Counted from the first letter of the stretch, positions 1 to 8,545 are shown. The stretch: 64,000 nt of DNA from Acinetobacter defluvii (GCF_001704615.3 NZ_CP029397.2:558001-622000); one strand, 5' to 3'. Notes: a model not told the origin generated them from the letters alone. Numbers and translations: made by a program.

Positions 1-1227
1 ATTGAAGAGTTTAAACTTAAAGATAAAATTCATTTTAAACATCGTGTACGTACTGCCAACTATGATTCTTCAATAAAAAAATGGGTTGTAGAAATTGAAG
101 ATGAAAATCAAAAAATGCAAACTTGGATCGCAAATTTTGTTGTAGGCTGTACAGGTTATTATAATTATGATCAAGGTTATCAACCAGATTTCCCAAATAA
201 AGATGCATTTAAAGGTGAATTTGTAAACCCCCAATTCTGGCCTGAAAACTTAGACTATACAGGCAAAAAAGTAGTCATTATTGGGAGTGGTGCAACTGCG
301 ATTACACTTGTACCTGCAATGGCTAAAGGTGGTGCTGAACATGTTACGATGTTGCAACGCTCTCCGACTTATATTGCATCGATTCCTTCGATTGACTTTG
401 TTTATGAGAAAATGCGCAAAGTATTGCCAGAAGATGTTTCTTATAAGTTAACACGTGCGCGTAATATTGGGATGCAGCGCGGTATTTATGCGATCGCACA
501 AAAACAACCGAAGTTATTGCGTAAGTTTTTACTTAAATCAATTGAAATGCAGTTAAAAGGTAAAGTGGATATGAAACACTTTACTCCAACTTATAATCCA
601 TGGGATCAACGTTTATGTGTGGTTCCAGATGGTGATTTATTCAAAATCTTACGTTCTGGTAAAGCAAGTGTTGAAACAGACCAAATTGAAAAAATTACCG
701 AAAATGGTATTCAACTTAAATCTGGTAAACATTTAGATGCAGACATCATCGTATCAGCAACAGGTTTAGAAATCCAAATTCTAGGTGGTATCAAAGCGAC
801 AATAGATGGTAAACCGATGAATACGTCTAAACACATGCTCTATCAAGGCGTGATGGTCAGTGATGTGCCGAATATGGCATTGATTATTGGTTATATTAAT
901 GCTTCTTGGACACTCAAGGTTGATATTGCAGCTGAATATATCAGTCGCCTTGTAAATTATATGGATAAAAAAGGCTTCGATGAGGTCATTCCTCAAGGTG
1001 ATGCGACTGAGTTGATGGAAGATACGGTAATGGGTAGCTTAACTTCGGGTTATATCGCGCGTGCGGCTGATGTAATGCCGAAACAAGGTAAACATGCACC
1101 TTGGAAAGTCACCAATAATTACCTTGCTGATCGTAAAGAACTCAAAAATGCGAAATTTGAAGATGGTGTGTTGAAGTTTCATAAACGTGAGAGCCAGCCA
1201 AGCAAGAAACCAAAGTTAGTATCTTAA
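1..1227 (+). CDS. almA: AlmA-like flavin monooxygenase, 5' end outside window
   Basis: The reading frame is open from base 1, so the gene begins upstream and about 408 C-terminal residues are present. It looks like a class B flavoprotein monooxygenase. The second dinucleotide-binding motif GSGATAIT is encoded at about 283-306, followed by an LQRSPTY segment typical of AlmA and Baeyer-Villiger-type enzymes, and SATGLE near 750-768. The first FAD-binding glycine motif is not in view. In Acinetobacter, AlmA is associated with oxidation of very long chain n-alkanes; assignment here rests on family resemblance. A bidirectional hairpin separates it from the convergent acyl-CoA dehydrogenase. Another Baeyer-Villiger or flavin-containing monooxygenase is the alternative. 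Confidence 0.75.
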   Translation: MEEFKLKDKIHFKHRVRTANYDSSIKKWVVEIEDENQKMQTWIANFVVGCTGYYNYDQGYQPDFPNKDAFKGEFVNPQFWPENLDYTGKKVVIIGSGATAITLVPAMAKGGAEHVTMLQRSPTYIASIPSIDFVYEKMRKVLPEDVSYKLTRARNIGMQRGIYAIAQKQPKLLRKFLLKSIEMQLKGKVDMKHFTPTYNPWDQRLCVVPDGDLFKILRSGKASVETDQIEKITENGIQLKSGKHLDADIIVSATGLEIQILGGIKATIDGKPMNTSKHMLYQGVMVSDVPNMALIIGYINASWTLKVDIAAEYISRLVNYMDKKGFDEVIPQGDATELMEDTVMGSLTSGYIARAADVMPKQGKHAPWKVTNNYLADRKELKNAKFEDGVLKFHKRESQPSKKPKLVS

Positions 1228-1246
1228 TCGTTTTATTTATTTGAAT

Positions 1247-1275
1247 AAAAATGGAGCTTAAAAGCTCCATTTTTC
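1247..1275. terminator. Bidirectional terminator
   Basis: A near-continuous stem (AAAATGGAGCTT / AAGCTCCATTTT) with a two-base loop has A and T runs on its flanks. It sits between the convergent almA-like gene and the acyl-CoA dehydrogenase and can serve both. Confidence 0.85.
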
Positions 1276-1288
1276 AATCTGTTTTAGA

Positions 1289-2461
1289 TTATAAAGAACG
1301 TGAAATCAATTCTTTCATGATCTCATTGGTTCCTGCGTAAATACGATTTGCACGGTTGTCGATATAAGCGCGTGCAATCGGGTATTCAAGCATATAGCCA
1401 TAACCTCCATGTAGTTGTAGGCACTCATCAACGACTTCAGAGAATAGTTCAGAAATTTTATATTTCGCTGCTGCTGCTGCATCGACACCAAGTGTACCTT
1501 CGAGTTGAAGCTCCATACAGCGATCTAAATAAGCACGGCAGAAATCAATTTCAGTACGCATTTCAGCAAGTTTGAAGCGTGTATTTTGGAATGCCCCAAT
1601 CGGTTTGCCAAAAGCTTTACGGTCTTTGGTGTATTGAACGGTATGTGCAAATGCAGCTTCTGCACCTGCTTGACAAATGATCGCTACCAACATACGCTCC
1701 CATGCCAATTCTTTCATCAGCATGATAAAGCCCATGCCTTCCATACCTAATAAATTTTCTTTAGGTACACGCACATCTTCAAAGAATAACTCACAGGTGT
1801 CTTGACCTTTCATCCCGATTTTATTGAGTGGCTTACCTTTGCTAAATCCTGCGCGGTCAGCTTCAACAATGATCAAAGATAAGTTAGCAGAACCTTTGTC
1901 TGTATTGCCTGTTTTACACACAACGACAGCCATGTCACACAAATAACCATTGGTAATGAAGATTTTCGAACCATTGATAACATATTCATCCCCATCTAAA
2001 ACGGCTGTTGTGCGTACGCCTTGTAAATCAGAACCTGTGCCAGGTTCGGTCATTGCAATCGCAGTCACTGTTTCGCCTGATGCCATTTTAGGTAACCAAT
2101 GTTTCTTTTGTTCCTCATTACCAAAGTTATTGATGTAGTTGGCTACAATATCTGAATGTAAAGAAAAACCTGTTGAAGAATCCATTGCATAGGCTTGTTC
2201 TTCAATTAAAATCATACTGTAAAGGCGATCTACGCCATAGCCACCATACTCTTCCGGCATGGTTGCACACAGTAAGCCCATTTCACCTGCTTTGTTCCAT
2301 AAATCACGATCAACATGTTGTTGTTCTTCGTATTTAGCAATATTTGGCACGACTTCTTTTTCGTAAAATTTACGTACGGTTTCACGAAATGCTTCATGTT
2401 CAGCATTAAATAAGTTACGAGGTAGCATATTTGCCAATGGTCGAATTGATCCTGATTGCAT
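1289..2461 (-). CDS. Acyl-CoA dehydrogenase
   Basis: This 390-residue protein has the full acyl-CoA dehydrogenase layout. There is an N-terminal helical domain, the AMTEPGTGSD flavin/substrate signature near residues 137-146, and the C-terminal HGGYGYMLEYP and IYAGTNEIMK segments. Family enzymes oxidise acyl-CoA thioesters at C2-C3 with FAD and pass electrons to ETF. The N-terminal residues before the conserved LFNAEHEAFR segment are polar, and a GGAAT Shine-Dalgarno lies 8 bases before the ATG. It lies back to back with sdhE, and an inverted repeat in the shared upstream region may be an operator. Chain-length specificity cannot be read from the sequence; its position beside an alkane monooxygenase suggests fatty acyl-CoA. 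Confidence 0.9.
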   Translation of the reverse strand: MQSGSIRPLANMLPRNLFNAEHEAFRETVRKFYEKEVVPNIAKYEEQQHVDRDLWNKAGEMGLLCATMPEEYGGYGVDRLYSMILIEEQAYAMDSSTGFSLHSDIVANYINNFGNEEQKKHWLPKMASGETVTAIAMTEPGTGSDLQGVRTTAVLDGDEYVINGSKIFITNGYLCDMAVVVCKTGNTDKGSANLSLIIVEADRAGFSKGKPLNKIGMKGQDTCELFFEDVRVPKENLLGMEGMGFIMLMKELAWERMLVAIICQAGAEAAFAHTVQYTKDRKAFGKPIGAFQNTRFKLAEMRTEIDFCRAYLDRCMELQLEGTLGVDAAAAAKYKISELFSEVVDECLQLHGGYGYMLEYPIARAYIDNRANRIYAGTNEIMKELISRSL

Positions 2462-2573
2462 GTTTTTTATTCCAAATCATTGTTTAATATTTACAAATTA
2501 ATTGAACATGAATTTGTTCTCAATGAGGTGAATGCTCATTTCATGGATGAAAATGATAAGTTTGGTCAATCTA

Positions 2574-2595
2574 GATAAATACACAGGTATTTATC
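2574..2595. promoter_or_regulatory. Inverted repeat between divergent genes
   Basis: GATAAATAC and GTATTTATC form a perfect 9-base inverted repeat around ACAG. It lies between the divergent acyl-CoA dehydrogenase and sdhE starts, about 46 bases before sdhE. It lacks a T run and could be an operator; the binding protein is unknown. Confidence 0.35.
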
Positions 2596-2641
2596 ATGGA
2601 ATAAGGTAAACTAGTCACATCAATTATCTTCGGGGAAATCA

Positions 2642-2899
2642 ATGTTTGAAGAATTAACTTTGGAAGAACGTAAAGTTATTTATCGTGCACGTCGTGGTTT
2701 GAAAGAAATTGATGTTTATTTTGATCCTTATGTAAAACAACATTATTTACAGGCAGACGCAACCGAAAAAGCTTTATTTAAAGAATTGGTTGACCAAGAA
2801 GACCCAGATTTACTCGATTGGTTTATGGAAGTATCTGAGCCTCCAAAACCAGAATTAAGACAACTTATTATTAAACTTAAACAATATGTCCATGGTTAA
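2642..2899 (+). CDS. sdhE: FAD assembly factor SdhE
   Basis: This 85-residue protein belongs to the SdhE/YgfY (CptB) family, which promotes covalent FAD attachment to the flavoprotein subunits of succinate dehydrogenase and fumarate reductase. The diagnostic RRG..E.D motif is at residues 17-24 (R17, R18, G19, E22, D24), followed by the DPDLLDW segment. The length matches the family. GGGG lies just upstream of the ATG. It overlaps the next gene, an arrangement like sdhE-ygfX in enterobacteria. Confidence 0.92.
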   Translation: MFEELTLEERKVIYRARRGLKEIDVYFDPYVKQHYLQADATEKALFKELVDQEDPDLLDWFMEVSEPPKPELRQLIIKLKQYVHG

Positions 2900-3302
2900 T
2901 CTTGAACCTTATCGCTGTTTTAAGCTGAAACCAAGCCGATATTGGCGATGGTTTCAGCTTTTTTTGGGTGTAGCCATTATAATTCTTCTCTACCCAATCT
3001 TAACCCTATGGCTGTGGTTACCTTGTGTCTTACTTTTGACTGTTTCAGGTTATATGTTCAGTCTAAAACCGCAAGTTGCACAGTTTGAACAATTAGATGG
3101 ACAGATTTGGTCGCTTAAATTTGTGCAAAATCAGAAGATACAACACGTAAAAATAAAGCAAATGATTGATCACATTTTTTATATTGTGATCTATGTTGAA
3201 GATGTTTCTAATTCAAATAAACTTTCAAGTTTTATTGTTTGGCAAGATCAATTAGCACAAAAAAGCTGGAAAATGTTAAAAACACAGGCAAAGTTAGCTT
3301 AA
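2886..3302 (+). CDS. Small membrane protein, YgfX-like
   Basis: The 138-residue protein has two adjacent hydrophobic segments at about residues 23-57, followed by a soluble C-terminal region of about 80 residues. It starts inside the end of sdhE; a second in-frame ATG lies 6 bases on. That implies translational coupling. Size, topology and position match YgfX (CptA), the partner of SdhE, but sequence similarity is too weak for me to claim orthology. Role in envelope or dehydrogenase biology is inference from position. Confidence 0.7.
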   Translation: MSMVNLEPYRCFKLKPSRYWRWFQLFLGVAIIILLYPILTLWLWLPCVLLLTVSGYMFSLKPQVAQFEQLDGQIWSLKFVQNQKIQHVKIKQMIDHIFYIVIYVEDVSNSNKLSSFIVWQDQLAQKSWKMLKTQAKLA

Positions 3303-3505
3303 TTGTTCGACATTTTATATTATATTTGAATATTAAAAATATTTAAAAAACAAATGGTTAGATTGTTTTTTGCTAATTTAGTTATTATTGTTAGACTAAA
3401 ATCACAAAAAAGGAGTTAAAAGTAAGATTGTTAGACAATTTTATTTATTAATTTTTAATTTTACCTGTACATTAAATCTACCAACAGCAAATGAAGGATT
3501 TCAAA
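3303..3505. other. Intergenic, AT-rich, repeat motif
   Basis: No ORF is supported here. The decamer ATTGTTAGAC occurs at 3387-3396 and 3427-3436, the second forming the small palindrome ATTGTTAGACAAT. These may be part of the promoter or operator region of the downstream microprotein, but no clear -35/-10 pair stands out. Confidence 0.4.
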
Positions 3506-3634
3506 ATGACTGAAGTTCAACAATGGTTGTTTCTAGTGATCGCAATTATTCTTGCGATTGTAGTGGGAAGACTAGGAACTGTGCTGAGGGAACAGATAGA
3601 TAAAAGAAAACTTAAAACGAATAAACTCTCCTGA
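3506..3634 (+). CDS. Single-pass membrane microprotein (42 aa)
   Basis: This short gene encodes 42 residues: a polar N-terminus with MTEVQQW, one hydrophobic helix of about 14 residues (LFLVIAIILAIVVG) and a basic C-terminus (REQIDKRKLKTNK). This is the architecture of regulatory membrane microproteins, with positive residues expected in the cytoplasm. A GAAGGA Shine-Dalgarno ends 7 bases before the ATG. An in-frame ATG 15 bases upstream (3491) overlaps that site and looks less likely. A hairpin around the stop codon and a strong terminator follow, so it looks like its own transcription unit. I do not recognise a family. Confidence 0.6.
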   Translation: MTEVQQWLFLVIAIILAIVVGRLGTVLREQIDKRKLKTNKLS

Positions 3635-3651
3635 GAGTTTACCATTTAACA

Positions 3652-3691
3652 AGTAGCATGTGCTGAACCGTCGCAATGCTACTTTTTTTTG
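3652..3691 (+). terminator. Rho-independent terminator
   Basis: AGTAGCAT (3652-3659) pairs with ATGCTACT (3676-3683), followed by eight T. It closes the 42-residue microprotein unit. Confidence 0.85.
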
Positions 3692-3851
3692 CCTAAAATT
3701 TAGTAGTCACTATTATACGGTCAATTCATTTTTATATGTATTATGGCAAATTATACCGATAAAATTAGAGCAATTACTCTTTTATTCAAGTAAGGTATCT
3801 GATATTTTAAGCAAAAAGGACATAAACACAATTACATAGAGGACAGGAAGT

Positions 3852-4997
3852 ATGTCTAAAGTCCACAAAATTGGGCAATTTATGGCGACTGCTATTGTTG
3901 CTTCATCTATTTTATCTGGTTGTTCATATGTGATTAAGTCAGGCGCAAATGTTGCTTTGGGCTTCAGTGAAAATCATATTGTTCCACCTATCTTAGCAGG
4001 TGGTGATGCTGATATGGCATGCCAAACAGGCAATGCATTAACACCAGCGATTATGGCAACCAAGGACATGGGGGCTGATCCAACACGTATGGCAGTATTG
4101 CTTTATTCTGCAGCAGGTATGTGTGCGGAAAATCGTGCTTTGGATGCTGAACTTCGTTACTTACGTGCGTCTAAAGATGGTAAGGTGTCAGAAGCGCAAG
4201 ATGCTCGTGTAGAACAAAAGCGTTGGGCTGCATTGGCGGCAAATCGTCAGTACACAGGCTATCAATTATTTGCTGAACGTTGGCAAGCCAAATATAAATA
4301 TACTTTGGGCGACTCTTGTCCAACGATGAAAAAAGATTTAGATCAAACGATTTATCTTTTGGGGATGCTGAGTGGCTTACAAGCCATGACCAATGACATC
4401 AACTCTGGTGGTGCTGCCAATGTCCCGAAAGATATTGCTGCAATCGTTGAACGTGGTATGGCATGTTTGGATAATAATAAATTTTGGGGTGCACCAATGG
4501 CGACACGTGCCGTAATTTGGACATTGTTACCAGGTGCGGATGAAGGCAAACCAGATCCATATCAAACATTAAAACAGTCCATGCAAATCGGGGAACAAAA
4601 AGGTGTACGCTTAGCACATGCTTTATACGCTGTTTCAGCGCAAGCAAGTGGTGATGATGCACGTATTCGTGAAGCATTACGCACCTATGCAGCATCTCGA
4701 GAAGAAGATAAACCTGTTAATCCCGAGTTTAGATTAATTGATGCAATGGCAGGACAAATGGTACAAGCGATTGCTGACCGTTATTGGACTGAGCATACTG
4801 GCGTACGTGCTGGGGATGATGGCATGACTGTATTCTGGGATGACCAAGGTGCAACAGGGGATGATGAGCTATTTGATGGTTTAGGTGATTCAGCAACGGA
4901 AAGTTCTGCTCCTGCAACGGAAGATACTCCTGCATCTCCAAACCAAGAAGAAAGCTCAACACCAACTGAGTCTACACAGGAAGCAGCAACGCCTTAA
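3852..4997 (+). CDS. Large predicted outer-membrane lipoprotein
   Basis: The 381-residue protein starts with a lipoprotein signal peptide; the lipobox is LSGC with Cys24 as the likely lipidated residue. The body (about residues 45-330) is alanine-rich and mostly helical, with several cysteines. The last 40 or so residues are a low-complexity Ser/Thr/Glu/Pro tail that looks disordered. A strong ribosome site (AGGACAGGAAG) precedes the ATG. No enzyme motif is visible and I do not recognise a characterised family. A hairpin follows the gene before the rhombosortase. Confidence 0.8.
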   Translation: MSKVHKIGQFMATAIVASSILSGCSYVIKSGANVALGFSENHIVPPILAGGDADMACQTGNALTPAIMATKDMGADPTRMAVLLYSAAGMCAENRALDAELRYLRASKDGKVSEAQDARVEQKRWAALAANRQYTGYQLFAERWQAKYKYTLGDSCPTMKKDLDQTIYLLGMLSGLQAMTNDINSGGAANVPKDIAAIVERGMACLDNNKFWGAPMATRAVIWTLLPGADEGKPDPYQTLKQSMQIGEQKGVRLAHALYAVSAQASGDDARIREALRTYAASREEDKPVNPEFRLIDAMAGQMVQAIADRYWTEHTGVRAGDDGMTVFWDDQGATGDDELFDGLGDSATESSAPATEDTPASPNQEESSTPTESTQEAATP

Positions 4998-5041
4998 CAG
5001 CGAAAAAGCAACATTTTCTTTCCAGTTTTATATTTATAATC

Positions 5042-5069
5042 AAGAAAAGCCTCGGCTTTTCTTGTTATT
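5042..5069 (+). terminator. Hairpin after lipoprotein gene
   Basis: AAGAAAAGCC and GGCTTTTCTT pair over a two-base loop, followed by a loose T-rich tract. It ends nine bases before the ribosome site of the rhombosortase gene, so it may act as a terminator, an attenuator or a processing site between the two genes. Confidence 0.6.
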
Positions 5070-5084
5070 TTGGAGAGACTTGAT

Positions 5085-5666
5085 ATGAAAGATATACAGT
5101 TCAATAAGCGTATGCTATTCATCGCGAGTTGTGCGTGTATCTCTGCATGTCTGCAAATTTTTCAATCTGATTTTATTTATTGGCGTTATACATTTTTTAC
5201 AGAAATTTGGCGTTGGTGGACAGCCCATTGGGTACATGTGGGTTGGGTACATTTTGCATTAAATATAATTGCATTTGCGTGTTTGCCTTTTATTTTTCCC
5301 CATATTCAAAATCGTTTTATTATTTTACTACTGCTTATTTTAGCGCCTTTGTCCAGTTTAAGTTTTTATTATTTATATCCGAGTATTGAAGCTTATGCAG
5401 GATTATCAGGTATATTGCATGGCTTGTATGTGGCAGCGGCTTTTTTCTATTTAAAATTTCGTAAAGAACGCAACTTTGCGGTCTTGGTGTTGTTCTTAGT
5501 CGTAGTTAAACTGATTTGGGAAAATACTTTTGGACAGATTGGAACATCTCAACTGATTGGTAGTCCTGTATTGGTAGAAGCTCATTTGGTGGGTGCGTTT
5601 TGGGGGGCTATTTGTGCAATTGCATATTTAGCTTATCGACAAGTCTTTAAAGAAAATAATCATTAA
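5085..5666 (+). CDS. Rhombosortase (rhomboid-family intramembrane protease)
   Basis: The 193-residue polytopic protein has rhomboid-family features. There is the W(T/A)AHWVHVGWVHFALN segment near residues 45-61, GLSGILHG near residues 107-114 carrying the catalytic serine, and EAHLVGA near residues 165-171 carrying the catalytic histidine. These fit the rhombosortase subfamily, which processes proteins with a C-terminal GlyGly-CTERM anchor. I use the ATG at 5085, downstream of GGAGAG; an in-frame TTG at 5070 adds five residues but has no ribosome site. No GlyGly-CTERM substrate is encoded in this window. Confidence 0.8.
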   Translation: MKDIQFNKRMLFIASCACISACLQIFQSDFIYWRYTFFTEIWRWWTAHWVHVGWVHFALNIIAFACLPFIFPHIQNRFIILLLLILAPLSSLSFYYLYPSIEAYAGLSGILHGLYVAAAFFYLKFRKERNFAVLVLFLVVVKLIWENTFGQIGTSQLIGSPVLVEAHLVGAFWGAICAIAYLAYRQVFKENNH

Positions 5667-6016
5667 AATTCAAATCACTTTATCATTTTTTAATGATATT
5701 TATAAAAATTAAGACAATATTTAAGATCAATAAATAAAAGCTTTATATAGCTGTGAATGCAATTAAGGTATTGTTTTTAATTATAATTACTCATTAATAT
5801 GTATAGATTAAGTAAATTAATGTGCTTTTATCGCTTTATACTTGACAAAAATGCACGAAAAAAAATGTAGCGCTGCCATACTTTTTTGTTGAGAAAGCAT
5901 GCAGATTTGGAAGTGGAAATAAAAATAGGAAATGAGGACGTTTCAGTAACTCATAACTTATAAAAATATTAGTCTTATAAAAGATTTATAAGATTATAGA
6001 TAAAAATGGAATTATC
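5667..6016. other. Intergenic, probable promoter of TRAP permease
   Basis: About 350 AT-rich bases have no supported ORF. TTGACA at 5842-5847 is a good -35 hexamer; only weak -10 matches (around 5864-5870) follow at normal spacing. The rest holds no repeat or RNA structure that I can support. Confidence 0.4.
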
Positions 6017-8212
6017 ATGAATGATAGTACAGAAAAAAAATCAGGCTTAGGACTGATTGGTCATATATGGACAGAATGGATTTCAACTTTTATCGTCCTG
6101 ATGCTTCTCTTATTGACCTTGTTAATTGGTACAGGGGAAATGATTCATGGGCAAATGTTGCGTATTGGCGAACGCTTATATGGTGACGAAAAAATCGGAA
6201 TGCAATATTCCTTTTTAAGAGCTGAACCCACGAAACCAAGTTGTGACCGTAATCCCAATATTGATGCGCTCGTTCAAGAACGCATGAAAGCTGAAGCAAG
6301 TGATCCTGATGCAAGTTTCTTTGGTGTGACACCAGAAGCAGATGTGCGTCAATCTTTCATGGCTGCAAAAACTGAATGTGAAGAAAAATTTGCATTCTAT
6401 GATAAGTCAATGAAGCATTTGGAACAGCATCCTTCTATTCGTAACTACCGTACCATGGAAACAGGCTTTTTCTGGCTATTTAAGTTTGGTACAGAAAACC
6501 GTGTCTTGATTTTATTATTGATGGTTGTGATTTCAGCGATCTCTGCATCATTGAAAATGCATCATATTAGTTTGCGTCCACCAACAACCAAGCTTGATTT
6601 TAGAGTGTATTCACTTGCCATGATTTTGGGTAATGGCTTGTTGTCATACTCGGTCTGGAGTCAATATCAGTCTGTGATTAATTCTGGGGTAGAGTCAACG
6701 TATGAAACGATTTGGGGATATTACTTATGGATGATACTCTTCGTGAGTTTGACGCTCATTAGTTTATATCAACTGTTTTTTATTCCTAAAACTGCCAAAG
6801 AAGGCGGCAACATTGGACTTTCACTGATCAGTATTCCTTTGTATGCATTCATGGCAATTTTAACTGGGATTTCATTTACCTTCTTTATGGACTACCCAAT
6901 GGGGCAAGGCATTTACCTTGGTCAATTGGTGGAATTCTCTGGAATCTTCCTGAACTTAGCCTTGTTTATTTGGGCGGGGATGTTATTAACACAAACCCGA
7001 ATTATGGATGTTTTCCTTGCGATTTTACGTCCATGGAATCTTGCGCCTGAAACCTTGACTTGGATTATCTTGATTGCTGCTGCGATTCCAACAGCATATA
7101 CAGGTGCTTCAGGGATTTTCGTTGTGGCAGCAGGTGCGATTATTTATCGTGAAGTGTGGAACTCTGGTGCACGTCGTCAATATGCACTGGCAGTTTCTGC
7201 CATGTCAGGATCGTTAGGGGTTGTATTACGTCCATGTCTATTGGTCATTTTGATCTCAATGTTAGACAGTCGTCATGTAACATCTGATGAATTATTTGAT
7301 CATGGTATTTATGTATTCTGGTTAACTGCATTTATTTTCCTTGGGGTATCTTTATATCTTGCTGAAGATAAATTCCGTATTAACTCACCAAAAATTGCTG
7401 TTCCTGGCATGTTAAGAGCGTTGGTGCCAGTTATTCCGTATGTGGTCATTACAGCATTGGTGGTAGGTTTCTATAGCTATGGCTTGGATACGCAGATGGA
7501 TGAGTTTACTGCGCCTGTGATTCTTCCTATCATGCTCTTGGCTTATATTTTGTTTGATAAATATTTGGGTGATCGTGTTCCAGTACCACAGTACAACAGT
7601 GCTTTGGCGCATGAGCATGAGCAAAAGTCAGAATATTTACGCACACATAATACTAATGCGGAAAGTAAACGTGGATTTGGTAAATCAATCTGGTTTGCTT
7701 CGTCTGAGAGTGTTGGACATATCGGTGCTTTGATCATTCTTATGGCGCTTTCTGCGAGTATGGGTGGTCTGATTGAGCGTAGTGAAATCGTCACAATGGT
7801 ACCTACACATATGGGTAGTATCATGTTGTCATTGGCATTCTTGGCAATGTTACTTGCGATTATTGGTATGACAACGGATCCATTTGGTGCGGTGATTTTG
7901 GTTGCTGCAACGATAGCACCGGTTGCATATGAGAATGGCATCCATCCAATTCATTTCTGGATGATCGTATTGGTTGCCTTTGAATTTGGTTATGTTGCAC
8001 CACCTGTGGCATTGAACCACTTACTGACGCGGCTCTCGGTCGGGGATGAAGAAGTCGCCGCCGCCGATGCAGAAGCAAAAGAGAAATATACAAGTTTCTA
8101 CTATCGTTATGAGCGCTGGATATTGCCAATCGTGGTATTGTTCTCATCCTTAGTGATCGTCACTTTCGTACCGTACTTGCTAAACATGTTTGACTGGTAT
8201 GCCAATAAATAA
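6017..8212 (+). CDS. TRAP transporter fused permease (DctQM-like)
   Basis: The 731-residue inner-membrane protein matches the TRAP large permease family, which imports carboxylates or related acids using an ion gradient. One hydrophobic segment (about 17-42) is followed by a soluble, probably periplasmic loop (about 43-150) with two cysteines. A set of TM helices then fits a DctQ-like part, and a DctM-like part follows from about residue 290, with AIPTAYTGASGIFVVAAGA and GMTTDPFGAV re-entrant-like segments. The periplasmic binding protein that TRAP systems need is not encoded nearby. Substrate is unknown. GGAAT precedes the ATG and a strong terminator follows. Confidence 0.8.
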   Translation: MNDSTEKKSGLGLIGHIWTEWISTFIVLMLLLLTLLIGTGEMIHGQMLRIGERLYGDEKIGMQYSFLRAEPTKPSCDRNPNIDALVQERMKAEASDPDASFFGVTPEADVRQSFMAAKTECEEKFAFYDKSMKHLEQHPSIRNYRTMETGFFWLFKFGTENRVLILLLMVVISAISASLKMHHISLRPPTTKLDFRVYSLAMILGNGLLSYSVWSQYQSVINSGVESTYETIWGYYLWMILFVSLTLISLYQLFFIPKTAKEGGNIGLSLISIPLYAFMAILTGISFTFFMDYPMGQGIYLGQLVEFSGIFLNLALFIWAGMLLTQTRIMDVFLAILRPWNLAPETLTWIILIAAAIPTAYTGASGIFVVAAGAIIYREVWNSGARRQYALAVSAMSGSLGVVLRPCLLVILISMLDSRHVTSDELFDHGIYVFWLTAFIFLGVSLYLAEDKFRINSPKIAVPGMLRALVPVIPYVVITALVVGFYSYGLDTQMDEFTAPVILPIMLLAYILFDKYLGDRVPVPQYNSALAHEHEQKSEYLRTHNTNAESKRGFGKSIWFASSESVGHIGALIILMALSASMGGLIERSEIVTMVPTHMGSIMLSLAFLAMLLAIIGMTTDPFGAVILVAATIAPVAYENGIHPIHFWMIVLVAFEFGYVAPPVALNHLLTRLSVGDEEVAAADAEAKEKYTSFYYRYERWILPIVVLFSSLVIVTFVPYLLNMFDWYANK

Positions 8213-8225
8213 TCTAGACTATTAA

Positions 8226-8252
8226 GAAAAGCACCTTCGGGTGCTTTTTTGT
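8226..8252 (+). terminator. Rho-independent terminator of TRAP permease
   Basis: AAAGCACC and GGGTGCTTT pair over a TTC loop and run into a T tract directly after the TRAP permease gene. Confidence 0.92.
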
Positions 8253-8545
8253 TTTGATAGGAAGTTGAAATAACGTCTTCTTAGTAAAGAAACTGACAGT
8301 ATTGAAAACACTCTACTGGTTAAATGTATCCATTGAAAAATTGATTATAAATGAAAATATAAGGATTAAATTCACTGTATTTTTAATGTCTTATGCTATT
8401 AAAGTTCCGACTAAGAAATAGTCATAAGCATACTGTTTAAATAGTGTTTTTAGCTTCTCATTTATCTATGTTTCTTTAATGAGTAAACCTATATTTTCTT
8501 GAAGATTTAACTTTACTTTATAGGTAATGCTTTATTTATTTTCAA
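8253..8545. other. Intergenic, nothing recognised
   Basis: This AT-rich stretch lies between two convergent units. I see no ORF with a ribosome site, no repeat and no structured RNA. Confidence 0.5.

Noticed and set aside
3384..3436. ATTGTTAGAC repeats as a CRISPR or iteron array
   Set aside because: There are only two copies of ten bases, at irregular positions and with no spacer structure.
4399..4965. Minus-strand open frames opposite the lipoprotein gene
   Set aside because: They are shadows of the plus-strand coding frame, with no ribosome site and implausible His/Leu/Gln-rich composition.
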